Origin: Lepiota brunneoincarnata
Lineage: Eukaryota > Basidiomycota > Agaricomycetes > Agaricales > Agaricaceae
Length of the DNA stretch: 64,000 nucleotides
Assembly: GCA_023014365.1 (NCBI GenBank)
Contig: JAEBUN010000061.1
Location: forward strand, 62,001 to 126,000
Direction: 5' to 3'
Part shown: in pieces, positions 33,751-44,676 of the stretch
Position numbering within the stretch: position 1 is the stretch's first letter
Layout: each line of letters begins with the position of its first letter
The notes under the pieces: generated by a model
Databases searched by the model: none
Told to the model about the DNA's origin: nothing
The model's input: only the letters and a program-made list of their open reading frames with translations
Made by a program: the position numbers and the translations under genes

Positions 33751-36700
33751 TGTGTGGCGTTTTTGCAAAGTACCACTGATTATCTATCCTTGTTTAAATA
33801 CCGCAGTGTGTCCGCCCTAAAAACGAGCGCTAATCAGTACCGGGGAACACGGCAAAATGCTAACTATATTCCATTATCTGAAGCGCCGCGCTGTCATTTC
33901 AAGCGCCTTTTATCGGTAAAAACACGCTTTCCTAAATACAGTAGGGACTTGTCAGATAAAAAAACGGAATCGTATCACAAACGACTCTGCCTTTGCCATA
34001 ATTTAAACCCTAGATCATGAGCTTGTGTGCTCGGGCATCGATATCACTCAGCTTGATATTCAAAAAGGAGCAGACTACCACCCTTTCACCGCTCCTCGTT
34101 GTCATGTTCACACTCGAAACCTAGTGCTAGATTCAGTGCAACAGTTTATATATGGGATATAGACTTGACTCGTGGTCAGACATGTATGTGGGCAGGGGCA
34201 GAACACTGGTGTTCTCCTGCATATTATCCCCCTCGGCGCCACAGGTCCAATAGCACATGGATGCCATCACGGAAAACCTCGGCGCTGGTCCCCACGATAA
34301 AGGATGCCAGAGCAGGATTCCCTAGCTAATTGCACCGTTGAGCCAGGATCATCATCCAGACTTGCCGCCGAATCTCGAGCTATCACCTATCGGGCATCCA
34401 GCGAGGATGGTGGCCAAATACAGACCTTGGTGGGAGACCTCCTGTCAAGATTTTTGGGGCATTGTCCGATGGGAAGCGAGGTAAGGGGTCCTGCCGTGTG
34501 TTCAATCAGCCACATGGGTTTCCAGCTGTGAGAGAGACTTCCAGAACCAGGCCTTGATCCGGACTATGTAAGCCGGCTGGCTTACTTCATTAAGTAGGTA
34601 GTATAAATAGTGCCGAGCTCATGTAAATAGGTAATTCCTCCCTTGGCCTTGAATACTATCTCAAGTGAATACATTGTCTCATCAAGCTCGTCATTTTCGT
34701 CATGCCTTATCTGCCTCACCAGTCATCGGAGAATGTGTAACCGTATATTTGGGATGGATGTCAGGCGCTGTTATGATAGTCATGATGACCTTGTCCGTCT
34801 ACATGTACAGAATCGGGGATGATTGTGACCCGCACTCATATGGTTATATCCGGTATTTGTGCATGGGAAAGGTGGGTCATAGAGGATGAAGCGATAGGTG
34901 CGGCTGGTAATAGGATGTACTGATGGGAAGCATTATTGTGATTATGTAAGCGGCAAAATCGAGTCCCCTGCCCTTCTTCCCCTCATTTCTTTCTTTTCAA
35001 AAAACGGTGTTACCGGTACTTCTGAGTATTTTTCTGTGAATTTTGTCAATCATAGAATAAAATATCTTGGACACTGATTTTGAAGATTTGGATTTCAGAG
35101 GTCATCTTCCATTGTATCTAGCTAACATTCTCTGAGGTTACTTTCACAGGAACTGACACTACAGTGTCGCAATTCGAGTCACAATCTCATCAAGTTTTGG
35201 ATTACATAAGAGATGCAGAGACCTAGTGAGATGTACCTTAACCCTCACCGTCTCGGGGGGGAATAACAAAAAGCTAACACAGCTGAGACCAAGACAGTAT
35301 CACTTCGGCTGCTAAACCCATTTCGGGACCATTCCGGTACGTACGTGGCACCCCCGTGGACAGCTTGAAAGGAGAAAAGGAAAGGGGTCACTTATAAGCT
35401 AAACTGACAAGTAGTATCCTACCGCCCAAAAACAGACAACCCTGTGGCTGTTACGATCACAGGGACTGATATGAATGGACTCTCAAACACGATACAGACT
35501 CCTCACGAGATCCGCCAGCAGCTAATTGTGGTCTAGTACCTATGCATTAAGGCATCTGACAGACAACAAATAGACGGGGTGAGAACCCAGCCAGGAGGTT
35601 TAATACCATTTGATAAGATACATGCACACCGCTTCGCGCGCTCGACGTCCAAAAAGTAAACCCGTCAAGATTCTGTGTTTTCAATCTTGAAGTAATGTTA
35701 ACCTCTAGAGCTCAAAAAGTTTCAGTTGAGGTTGAGGACACCCCTCATCTCTGAGCATCCACAGGAACTTGGCCTGCCGGCTACACATACTGAATGGAGG
35801 GAGAAGCGCGGAGTGGGGGTACTAACGGCATTGGTGGCACTGATAACTGCTCCCTTGGGCATAATGGAACGCTAGTCCACTACAGAAATCAGAAGCGTCC
35901 CTCACCCACTGTCAGAGACTTGACGCGCTTAGTGGATATACTTGCAAGTGCCATGCGTCAGTTATCCTGGTTGTAAAAACTACACCCCCTCTACTTAGGA
36001 AGTGCTCTCTAGCTATTTCAACCGTTCAAGGACATTGGGGCTCAAGTCTGGAATGGCCAACATATAGTTAAAAACCTATGTAACGCACGCAGCAGGGCAG
36101 AAGTAGTTTTTAAACTCACTGACAATCTCCACTCAGATCCTGAACAGTCTTCCTTTCAAACAAAAAGCAAACAAACAATTGTGGAGCATCAGGGAATGAC
36201 AATTCAAGCAAAACAGATAATCACTCTGAAAAAGAGGGTTGGAGCAATTTTAAGGGGATAGCACTCCATGTCGGATACAATTCAAGAAATCCATTTCTCT
36301 ACCCCTCGATAACTTCAGTCCTGCAGACTCTCGTGAACAAATTGAGTCCTTGGACACGCAAACAACTGGTAAAGCCAGGTTCACCAGGTGCGTAAAATAT
36401 GCTGGATTGGGTTTGGACCCAGGCCAGCGTCTGTGTCCACTGATGACGACCAGCAAGAAAGTCGTGTCCCCATTTGGGATAAAATTCCAAGCAATCAATC
36501 AAATTGCGATTCCGGATGATATGGTTCAGTGGTATATAAAGTCTTAGCTATTGAGAAAATGGGGAATTCCAAACGCAAAAAGCCCCAGCACTCTCTGACC
36601 TCTTCCAAAATCCCATTCATTCTACAGCGAGTCAGTGTGGAGCTTGTCTAATGGACGTTAATCAAAATTTCAAACCCATGGTATGACTGAACCTCATTTG

Positions 36701-37058
36701 TCCATTGATCTGTTGATCGACACCAACAGTAGAGCAGCAAGGTAATAAAGATACCAGCAGCATCGGGAAAAGCTTTATGGGAGGCAAAACAAAAACAGAA
36801 AGCTCGGCAAAAACGAAGGTTGTGGGAAAAAAAAAAGAAAGAAGGGGCAAGCATGACACCACATCCAAGAAGGATTGAATTTATGGACTGGGAGGAACAA
36901 CAAGAAAAGCTAAAATACAGAAAGACATACAAAAACAAGAAGAAGGCATCTGGATCATAGTAGGAAACATAGGAATAAGACTGCTCACCTCAATAGCTTG
37001 TAATAAGCACATGGAAGCCATCACGGAAAACATTGGCGCTGGTCCCCACAATAAAGGA
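33751..37058. other. Spacer of the membrane-gene array, no gene recognised
   Basis: It holds a copy of the array spacer repeat (34250-34570, listed apart) and, from about 34920 to 37000, sequence with no gene that I can support. Short frames at 35794-35976 and 36250-36502 lack domains. A purine-rich run lies at 36830-36845. The last 50 bp repeat the spacer and form the left flank of the Helitron. Confidence 0.45.
34250..34570. repeat. Array spacer repeat, copy with empty Helitron site
   Basis: Its left part matches 37009-37058 and its right part matches 51816-52115, the two flanks of the Helitron. The junction A34304/T34305 is thus the unoccupied target. The right half is also repeated at 54490-54770 and 59850-60170. 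Confidence 0.8.
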
Positions 37059-37099
37059 TCTATAAAGAATGGCAGGCCGCCTTAAGTGGAGCCCGTTTG

Positions 37100-37145
37100 T
37101 ACGATTTGTAAGCTTAGTCAGAATTAGTCAGGATTAGTCAGAATT
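37100..37145 (+). repeat. Short tandem repeat near the Helitron 5' end
   Basis: Three to four imperfect copies of TTAGTCAGAA/G lie within the first 90 bp of the element; they may be subterminal recognition sequence. Confidence 0.5.
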
Positions 37146-37339
37146 GGTCAGCTTCCTATAATTATGTCAGCATTTCTCATTGGCCGAACCACAGCAATGG
37201 TACATCAAAAATTAGATAATCTTCCAAAAGCGTCGTGATGTACACCCTTCCCTAGGGGATGTCAATTAGTGGACACCAACTTTCACGCCTCACGTCCAAA
37301 ATGACATAATAGACCCAAAGAAGCCGAAATTCCTTACAT

Positions 37340-37680
37340 GTGAGGGAGAGTGAAACTCGAACTCACAGGGTCATTGCTATATTGTGATACATCAGTGATA
37401 CATCATTACTTTTGTGATTGGCTCACTACAAGGGTCAGGGGCATCATTATTATTGTGATACTGTGGTGGTTGGCTTGCGACGGGATCACTAACATCATTA
37501 CTGTTGTGATTGACTTACTATCCGGTCACAAACATCACTACTGTTGTGATTGACTCATTATCCCATCACAAACATCACTACTGTTGTGATTGACTCATTA
37601 TCCCATCACAAACATTAGTATAGTGGTGATTCATTAGTGATTGGCTTACTCTTGAGTCATATATATCACTATTGGGTATT
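37340..37680 (+). repeat. Minisatellite in the Helitron 5' region
   Basis: Units of 40 bp (GTGATTGACTCATTATCCCA then TCACAAACATCACTACTGTT) start at 37506, 37546 and 37586, with weaker copies on both sides. The half-units GTGATTG and CAATCAC-like strings give it a partly palindromic look. There is no spacer pattern, so it is not a CRISPR array. Confidence 0.8.
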
Positions 37681-38058
37681 ACTGGGGCCATAACAAACAT
37701 CACAACTGTGATATATCACTGAATCAGTGATTGACCTACAACTGGGGGATATACATCATACTACTACTACCAAAGTGTGATATACCAACTTGCTAAAGCC
37801 CATACTCATACTGTGAGTTGGACTTTCATCATTGTGACTATATGGTTAGCTAATGAAAAAAACAGTGTGATTTTGGAGTGCATTTGTCAAACTCTAAAAC
37901 TAAAGAGTTGATTAACAAACATGTTAGTCATATGCTAGCATATCTATTGTTTTAGTTTTTGACTTGATGTGATTTATAGGAATCCTCTTTCACCACCCAC
38001 TACTCCTGAACAATTACGCCAATCAACCCGGTCAGCAGACCGGTTAGGACGGTTGGAA

Positions 38059-41000
38059 ATGACAGATCCTGATGAGCGCCATAACCGAAATCGAGGGTTA
38101 TTTGCTATTCCTTCCCAACCCAATTTTGGGGATACAGTTCCTGTACCTGTTGGTGTATTTGATGAGCATCCAGCATCTGTTCAGACTCTACAATCAGCAT
38201 TTGTAATGAATGCAGATATGGGTAGAGGTAGTAGAGTAGCACCATCTATGGTAGCAGGTCCTTCCAATATTGCAGGGCCTTCAACATCTACTGCTGGCCC
38301 ATCTAATGCTCATGTTCAATTATCTGCCATACCTGAAACTCCTGTGCCAGAGGGGTATGATCAACCTGTGATGCATCCTATTCCCAGAAATGTACCTCCT
38401 ATACCTTCATATGCAAGGGGTAGAGGTAGAGGAAGGGGAAGAGGAAGAGGAAGCAGTAGAGCTGCACAACCACTGAGACCACAGCATAATATCTCAGGTG
38501 TTCAGGCTAATCCTGCTTTCAATAATTTGCACAGGGGGCATATAGCACATATAACCCATGATCAAGATAGGCCAAGGATAGCACAGCTTGAGCAGGAACT
38601 GAGGGGAAGAGAAAGAATACAACAGCAAAGGGTTGCTCAACTAGAAGAAGAACAAAGGGTTGCTCAAAGAGCAAGAGAGCAGAGGATTGCTCAGTTGGAG
38701 CAGGAACAGAGACATGCTCAACTGGAGCAAGAGCAAAGACTTGCTCAACTAGAGCAAGTACTTACACAAAGGGTGGAACAGGATATACAGGATCAGGCAG
38801 ATAGGGATGCAGAAATGCAGGGGATTATTTTGGATAGATTTCTCCAAGAGCTGAGAGATGAGCAACAAGCTGAACTTCAGCAGGAGGATAATCTGGGCAT
38901 TCAGAATGAAGTTGATGAGCTTGATAACCAGGCTAGGATAAATCTTGAGCAATTTCAAGTCCAAGAGCAGGGAAATGATCATGAGGTTCTAATTAATGAA
39001 CCTCAAAATATTAGGGCTGAGAATAGGGCTGAGAATAATGCAGAGCACAGAAATCCTGCTCAGGGCCATAGAAATCGTAGAAATCGTAGAAATCATGCTC
39101 AGGATCAGAATCCTATTCCTCTAGGACGCCGTCCATATCAAGAACCCATTGAACCACATTTCTTGGGTCATATGAACATTCAATGTTCATATTGTCAAGC
39201 TCTTCACTTTGACTCTGAAAAACTTACAGCATCAACCAGAGATAACATCAAGTTTGGTGTTTGTTGCCTTCAAGGACAAGTCCAATTACCTGCATACAGG
39301 GAAATGCATCCTGCTCTGAGACAACACATGTGTGGTATTAGTCCCCAATCTGATTCATTCAGAGGGAACATCAGACGATATAATGCTGCCTTTGCATTTA
39401 CATCACTTGGAACTAAGATTGATGAATCAATTACACGAGCTTCAGGTCCTTACTGCTTTAAAATAAGTGGTGAACTTCACCACCTCTCAGGTGCTCTCTT
39501 GCCAGCTGAAGGCCAATCTCCAGTATATGCACAGATCTACATTTATGATTCTCAACAACAAGCAGATATCAGAGCCCAAAATAATCAAGGGTTTTGTGAT
39601 CGTGCTGTACTTGCTGAGCTTGGAGATATGTTGTCTCAAGTACATCCCTATATCAATCTGTATAAAAGTGCATTTGATATTATGCAGCAACAACCTGAGA
39701 ATAGGCAACCAGTAGTATTTGTCAAGCTACATGCTGATAGATCACGGGACCAAAGAAGATACAATCTTCCTGCAGGTGATGATATTGCAGCAGTAATTCC
39801 TGGCAGTGGATTGGAAGAACGCTCTGATCATAGAGATATTATATTACGTCTGAGTGGTGGTGGACTTCGGAGAATCAGTCACCTCCATCCTTCCTACTCT
39901 TCCTTACATTATGTGTTACTCTTTCCACATGGTGAAGATGGATGGCATACTGCAATTAGATCACATCCTGGACTAACAGGCAATACCAGATCAAAATTTG
40001 TGACTCAACGATCATATTATGCCTATCGATTTCATGTACGATCTGATCCTCAGCCTCCACTATTTTGGGGTGGTAAACTCTTCCAACAATATGTTGTTGA
40101 TGCTTGGGCCTCAGTTGAACAGAGTAATCTCAATTGGGTTAGAACTCATCAGAAACAAATTAGAGCTGATGTTTATCAAGGCCTTCAAGATATTGCTATT
40201 GGTGACCGAGATGAAAACCTAAATCTCCAAAATCATGGCAGAAGAATAATCTTACCTTCAACACATATTGGAAGTGATCGTCATATGAATCAGTTATTCC
40301 AGGATTCTATGGCTATTTGCAGAACTTTTCGGAAGCCTGATATCTTCTTGACTATGACTGCCAATCCAAACTGGCCTGAAATTCAGGAAGCTTTGTTTAG
40401 AGACTCAAGTGATAATCAGAAGCCTCAGACAGTAACAGACCGACCTGATATTGTTGCTAGAGTTTTTGAACAGAAGAAAGAAGCTCTTCTGAAGGAAATT
40501 AAACAAGGTCTCTTTGGAAAAGCAGTTGCAATGGTCCATACCATAGAGTTCCAGAAGAGAGGATTACCACACATGCACCTGTTAATATTCCTGGATCCTG
40601 CTGACAAGATCCGGGATGCTGCACATGTTGATTCTATTGTGTCTGCTGTGATACCAGATCCAGTTAATGAACCTGAGCTATACAATGTAGTTACTACCAT
40701 GATGTTACATGGTCCCTGTGGAAATGACCACCCAAATGCCAAGTGTATGGTAAATGGGAGATGTAGCAAGAAGTATCCAAAAGAGTTCAATCCTGCCACA
40801 CTATATGGGGAAGATGGCTATCCCAAGTATGCTAGACCTGATAATGGCTGTACTTTTGTTAAAGGTGGTTTTACATATGATAACCAATGGGTTGTACCTT
40901 ATAATGCATATCTTAGCTCAAAGTATCGATGCCACATTAATGTGGAGATCTGTGCTTCAGTTGAGGCTGTCAAGTACATTCACAAATATATCTACAAAGG

Positions 41001-43425
41001 TCATGATCGAGCTACTCTAGAGCTTTCAACCAATCAGGATCAGCAGCGGGATGAAATCAAAGAGTATCTTGATGCTCGCTATATTTCTCCAATTGAAGCA
41101 TGTTGGCATATATTTGAATTCTCTATGCATGCGGAATCACCAACAGTCTATCGCTTGCCAGTCCACTTGCCTAATCAACAGTTGATCTACTATAATGAGG
41201 ATGATCATGTAGAAGCAGTTCTTGCTAGAGACAACCTGGACAAAACTATACTCACAGCTTGGTTTGAAGCCAATCGGAATTATCCTGATGCACATAACAC
41301 ACTATATCAGGACTTTCCAAGAGCTTGGGTATACAAAAAGGGAAATAAACAGTGGTCTCCAAGGCAACGGGGTGATCCTGCAATTGGAAGGATGTATTTT
41401 GCATCTCCAGTACAGGGTGAAAGATTTTACCTCAGACTTCTGTTGACTTCTGTCCCAGGTGCAACATCATTTGAATATTTACGCACCTTTGATGGAGTTG
41501 TCTATAATACATTTAGAGAGGCATGTTTGGCAAGAGGACTTCTAGAAAACGATAGAGAGTGGATCCAGTGCTTGGATGAGGCCAGTCATATGCAGACTGG
41601 ATCTGCATTGCATGCATTGTTTGCAGTTATTTTACAAAACTGCAATCCATCTTCACCAGAGGCACTCTGGGATCGGTTCAAGCACTCTATATGTGATGAT
41701 CTTGCAAGGAGGCTAGAACAGATTCCCCATTACCAGGGTCGGGTATTTACACCTGAGCAAAGATATGACTATGGTTTACATCTTCTTGATAAAATCCTGA
41801 TGAGCTCAGGGAAAACTCTTAAAGACTTCCCACCTATGCCCCTATCACAGGGTCCTGGAGCTGGTGAAATTTGGGATGATATTCCTATCAACTTTATCTT
41901 AGCTGAACAACTCAACTACAATCGTGCTGAGCTGGAAGCTATGGTTGTAAGGAACACCCAGCTCTTTAATCAAGAACAAGCCAATGTCTATAATGCTGCT
42001 ATTCAATCTGTGGATAACAACCTGGGACAAATATTTTTTATTCACAGTGCAGGTGGATGTGGAAAAACATTTGTATGCAATACTCTTGCTGCTGCAGTCA
42101 GATCTAGGGGTCATATTGCACTATGCGTTGCATCTTCTGGAATTGCTGCTCTATTACTTGAGGGAGGCAGAACTGCTCATTCCAGGTTTAAAATTCCAAT
42201 ACCTGCAGATGAAACTTCTGTATCTCCAATTACACGTACATCTCATATGTTCCCAGTATTGCAGCAGACAAAGATCATTATCTGGGATGAAGTTCCAATG
42301 CAACATAGCCATGGAATTCATGCTGTTGATCGCTGCTTACAAGACTTATTCCGGACAAACTTACCCTTTGGTGGAATTACAGTTGTCTTTGGTGGTGACT
42401 TCCGTCAGACATTGCCAGTAGTTCCACGAGGCTTGAGGCAAGAAATTATTGGTGCTTCTATCATTCGTAGTCCACTCTGGAATAATGTCACAATATATTA
42501 CTTGCGGCAGAACATGAGATTAGACAACACTCCAGAAAGAGAGCAACATGCTGCATGGCTGCTCAGGATAGGTGCAGGAAACACCCTGGATAATGCTGAG
42601 ACTGTTGAAATCCCTGCTGAAATGTGTTGCCCTGAGAACTCTATAGAAAGCCTTATTGATTCCACTTATCCTCAAATTGGACAGGGCAACAAGCCTGACC
42701 AGTACTTCTTAGACAGAACAATTCTGTCTTCAAGGAATGATGAGGTGGATGATATCAATGAAACCATTCTTGATAAATTTCCAGGAGAGACTCATATACT
42801 CATGAGTGCAGACTCAGTACAACTGGAAAACCCAACCTTGAATGACTACCAACCATATCCAGCAGAGTACCTTCAATCACTTCGAGCAAGTGGACTACCA
42901 CTTGCAAGGTTAGCTCTGAAGGTTGGGTCTCCTGTGATGCTTCTAAGAAACCTGGATGCATCAAAAGGACTTTGCAATGGGACAAGAATGGTTGTAATGG
43001 CTATTAGGAGAAGGGTAATACAGTGCAAAGTTATAACTGGAGATGCCAAATATGTTATGAACAGTCCAGACCGGGAGGAACAAGAATTACTGTTCGACTT
43101 TACAAGATGGGTACAGGAGACTACAGACCAACTACGGGCACAAGAATACGAAGACGAGGAAGGGGAATACTACACCGCCATGCAGGACTTGGCGAGAGAA
43201 GCAGGAATGGAGATAACCTTGGAGGATATATTGGAATACCCCGAGGACGAGGAAGATAACCATGGATCAACCGATCCAACCTCCGATGCGGATGGAAGCA
43301 CCGAGAGAACGGAGAGCGAGAATGGAGAAGACTCCATGGAGATACAATCGGGAGAAGGAGATTATGAGTCAGAGGAAAGCGATGGAACATCGCACAGCAG
43401 TAGCGAGAGTACTGACTCATTGTAA
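38059..43425 (+). CDS. Helitron Rep/Pif1-helicase protein, cut by LTR and fused to LTR-encoded tail
   Basis: The frame is open from before 37969; the first ATG is 38059, and a TTTATAG acceptor at 37978 suggests an upstream exon. In order: an Ala/Pro/Ser N-terminus, an RG patch, a Gln/Glu coiled coil (about 38580-39060), a zinc motif (CSYCQALHF), the Helitron-like N domain, the HUH nuclease motif GLPHMHLLIF (40561-40590), the tyrosine motif KYIHKYIYKGHD (40972-41007), and a Pif1-type helicase with Walker A GGCGKTF (42052-42072), IIWDEVPM, GGDFRQTLPVV and LRQNMRLD. The native sequence stops at GDAKY, position 43052, where the LTR begins; the frame then runs 124 codons through LTR sequence to a stop at 43425. 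Motifs V-VI are lost to this ORF and lie at 51299-51611. Codons are AT-rich, unlike the retroelement. Confidence 0.92.
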   Translation: MTDPDERHNRNRGLFAIPSQPNFGDTVPVPVGVFDEHPASVQTLQSAFVMNADMGRGSRVAPSMVAGPSNIAGPSTSTAGPSNAHVQLSAIPETPVPEGYDQPVMHPIPRNVPPIPSYARGRGRGRGRGRGSSRAAQPLRPQHNISGVQANPAFNNLHRGHIAHITHDQDRPRIAQLEQELRGRERIQQQRVAQLEEEQRVAQRAREQRIAQLEQEQRHAQLEQEQRLAQLEQVLTQRVEQDIQDQADRDAEMQGIILDRFLQELRDEQQAELQQEDNLGIQNEVDELDNQARINLEQFQVQEQGNDHEVLINEPQNIRAENRAENNAEHRNPAQGHRNRRNRRNHAQDQNPIPLGRRPYQEPIEPHFLGHMNIQCSYCQALHFDSEKLTASTRDNIKFGVCCLQGQVQLPAYREMHPALRQHMCGISPQSDSFRGNIRRYNAAFAFTSLGTKIDESITRASGPYCFKISGELHHLSGALLPAEGQSPVYAQIYIYDSQQQADIRAQNNQGFCDRAVLAELGDMLSQVHPYINLYKSAFDIMQQQPENRQPVVFVKLHADRSRDQRRYNLPAGDDIAAVIPGSGLEERSDHRDIILRLSGGGLRRISHLHPSYSSLHYVLLFPHGEDGWHTAIRSHPGLTGNTRSKFVTQRSYYAYRFHVRSDPQPPLFWGGKLFQQYVVDAWASVEQSNLNWVRTHQKQIRADVYQGLQDIAIGDRDENLNLQNHGRRIILPSTHIGSDRHMNQLFQDSMAICRTFRKPDIFLTMTANPNWPEIQEALFRDSSDNQKPQTVTDRPDIVARVFEQKKEALLKEIKQGLFGKAVAMVHTIEFQKRGLPHMHLLIFLDPADKIRDAAHVDSIVSAVIPDPVNEPELYNVVTTMMLHGPCGNDHPNAKCMVNGRCSKKYPKEFNPATLYGEDGYPKYARPDNGCTFVKGGFTYDNQWVVPYNAYLSSKYRCHINVEICASVEAVKYIHKYIYKGHDRATLELSTNQDQQRDEIKEYLDARYISPIEACWHIFEFSMHAESPTVYRLPVHLPNQQLIYYNEDDHVEAVLARDNLDKTILTAWFEANRNYPDAHNTLYQDFPRAWVYKKGNKQWSPRQRGDPAIGRMYFASPVQGERFYLRLLLTSVPGATSFEYLRTFDGVVYNTFREACLARGLLENDREWIQCLDEASHMQTGSALHALFAVILQNCNPSSPEALWDRFKHSICDDLARRLEQIPHYQGRVFTPEQRYDYGLHLLDKILMSSGKTLKDFPPMPLSQGPGAGEIWDDIPINFILAEQLNYNRAELEAMVVRNTQLFNQEQANVYNAAIQSVDNNLGQIFFIHSAGGCGKTFVCNTLAAAVRSRGHIALCVASSGIAALLLEGGRTAHSRFKIPIPADETSVSPITRTSHMFPVLQQTKIIIWDEVPMQHSHGIHAVDRCLQDLFRTNLPFGGITVVFGGDFRQTLPVVPRGLRQEIIGASIIRSPLWNNVTIYYLRQNMRLDNTPEREQHAAWLLRIGAGNTLDNAETVEIPAEMCCPENSIESLIDSTYPQIGQGNKPDQYFLDRTILSSRNDEVDDINETILDKFPGETHILMSADSVQLENPTLNDYQPYPAEYLQSLRASGLPLARLALKVGSPVMLLRNLDASKGLCNGTRMVVMAIRRRVIQCKVITGDAKYVMNSPDREEQELLFDFTRWVQETTDQLRAQEYEDEEGEYYTAMQDLAREAGMEITLEDILEYPEDEEDNHGSTDPTSDADGSTERTESENGEDSMEIQSGEGDYESEESDGTSHSSSESTDSL
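43048..43052 (+). repeat. Target site duplication AAATA (left)
   Basis: AAATA directly before the 5' LTR, repeated at 51294-51298 after the 3' LTR. The five-base length is usual for Ty3/gypsy integrases. Confidence 0.93.
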
Positions 43426-43534
43426 TATAAATAACGCTAGGATGCCATCAGCCAGGATGTGCATCATGGTCAGGACTGCGCACGACCAGTAGAACAGCCA
43501 AGTAACCTATAACGAGTATATAGCATCTCATAGG

Positions 43535-43542
43535 TATATAAG
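43535..43542 (+). promoter_or_regulatory. LTR TATA box
   Basis: TATATAAG, about 30-35 bp upstream of the inferred start of transcription near 43565-43570, which coincides with the segment complementary to the primer-binding site. The 3' LTR carries the same box at 51078-51085. Confidence 0.65.
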
Positions 43543-43556
43543 GCCTGTACAAGTAG

Positions 43557-43581
43557 AGATTAAAGCCTCAAGCTTTAATCT
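43557..43581 (+). promoter_or_regulatory. LTR hairpin overlapping the presumed R start
   Basis: Left arm AGATTAAAGC (43557-43566), loop CTCAA, right arm GCTTTAATCT (43572-43581): a perfect 10-bp stem. The right arm plus two bases is also complementary to the primer-binding site just after the LTR. Confidence 0.8.
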
Positions 43582-43752
43582 TGTTAACAGCGGTCGTTTA
43601 CCTCTCTGCCTTAACTTGGCGTCTTCCCTCGTTATCTCATTGAGCACGATCCACTAAGCTCTATAAGGCCAACCGTCTCGGACACCTTGTAGAGTGATTG
43701 AAGGCCGTCTCCAGTTATCTTCGGATACAGAAGGAGCACGGATCATAACATT

Positions 43753-43764
43753 AGATTAAAGCTT
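43753..43764 (+). promoter_or_regulatory. Primer-binding site, probably self-priming
   Basis: AGATTAAAGCTT, two bases after the 5' LTR, is fully complementary to LTR bases 43570-43581 (AAGCTTTAATCT), near the expected 5' end of the RNA. The Tf1/sushi group of fungal chromoviruses primes in this way from the folded 5' end of its own transcript. I see no match to a tRNA 3' end at this place. Confidence 0.65.
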
Positions 43765-43792
43765 CCTTTGGACAACCTCCATCGTACACCCC

Positions 43793-44676
43793 GTGGTATC
43801 GGTACGCCTTGTCGCTACCCTTCCACACCGGCAGACGATACGCTTTATCGCTATCCGAGTGCCAACCGTATCTGACGACACGCCTTGTCGCTGTCCGGTG
43901 ATACACCCCGTAGAGCAGGCCACCATACCCTCTGCACCCTTGGTCAGACGCACCGAAAGCGTTGATAGGTCATCCACACCTTTAAGTGTTGATTGGGATA
44001 ACGCACCCGTAAGCGTTGTATACAGGTCATCCGCACCTTCAAGCGTCGATTGGGATAACGCACCCGCAAGCGTTGTTTATTCACCCTCACCTTCACCTTC
44101 GACTTCTTCCCTCTTCACCCTGTCTACAAACCGAAACGACCCCCTTGCCACCGACTACGAAGAATCCAACAGTTCTGACTGGTCGACAACCGACTCCGAA
44201 CCCGACTCCACACCCCCTCCACCACGGACCCTAAAAAGAAAACAAAACCTATACCCCTCACTCGTTCACCCTCTGGTTCCGCACCGTACCCTACACAACC
44301 TACCGAGAGAGTTCAACGTCGAACAGAAGACCCAGGATACCCAGCACCCCCAGCATCAGTTCTTCAATCCCTACCTAAACAACCACCACCTGAAAGAACT
44401 GCCACCTCTACCCGTTCAAAGCTCGGGGAGCCGATTCATAGAACATCTACCCCATCCTCCGGTCCTCAACCCTCAACAAGTACAAGAACTAGCGACAACA
44501 CTTCGCAACAGAAACCCCCAAGAACATTCTCACCCCTCGCATCACCACTTGGATCACCGGTACACTCACCGCCTCGATCCAGTTCCCCTGTACAATCCGA
44601 ACCATCCGAAGTTAGCCCCACTACCGGGTCTATTCACACTTCCGACGAGGAATCCACAACCTCTGACATTAACAAT
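43793..44676 (+). other. gag leader / N-terminal extension with likely frame break
   Basis: A frame open from 43793 (first codon ATG is unclear) reads with acidic protein-like sequence up to about 44215 (RNDPLATDYEESNSSDWST), with a duplicated unit VDWDNAP.SVVY at 43981-44080. From 44179 the gag frame is open and carries a Ser/Pro/Thr-rich lead into MASSAKINTPP. The two fit as one N-terminal extension only with a register change of -1 near 44210-44225. It may equally be an untranslated leader with chance frames. Confidence 0.4.

Larger units (their letters stand above)
43053..43750 (+). repeat. 5' LTR
   Basis: Begins TGTTATGAAC and ends GGATCATAACA, so the ends TGTTATG/CATAACA are a 7-bp inverted repeat. 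It differs from the 3' LTR only at 43646 (A, against G at 51189). The first 373 bp are open in one frame and code for an acidic Glu/Asp/Ser-rich segment. Confidence 0.96.

Noticed and set aside
36650..36940. Hydrophobic minus-strand frames suggesting a membrane protein
   Set aside because: They come from purine-rich low-complexity DNA; Phe/Ser-rich frames of this kind are expected by chance.
37506..37625. CRISPR-like array of 40-bp repeats
   Set aside because: The repeats are directly adjacent with no unique spacers and lie in a eukaryotic transposon; it is a minisatellite.
37969..38058. GTG start for the Helitron protein
   Set aside because: GTG is not a normal start in fungi; the ATG at 38059 or an upstream exon before the TTTATAG at 37978 is more likely.
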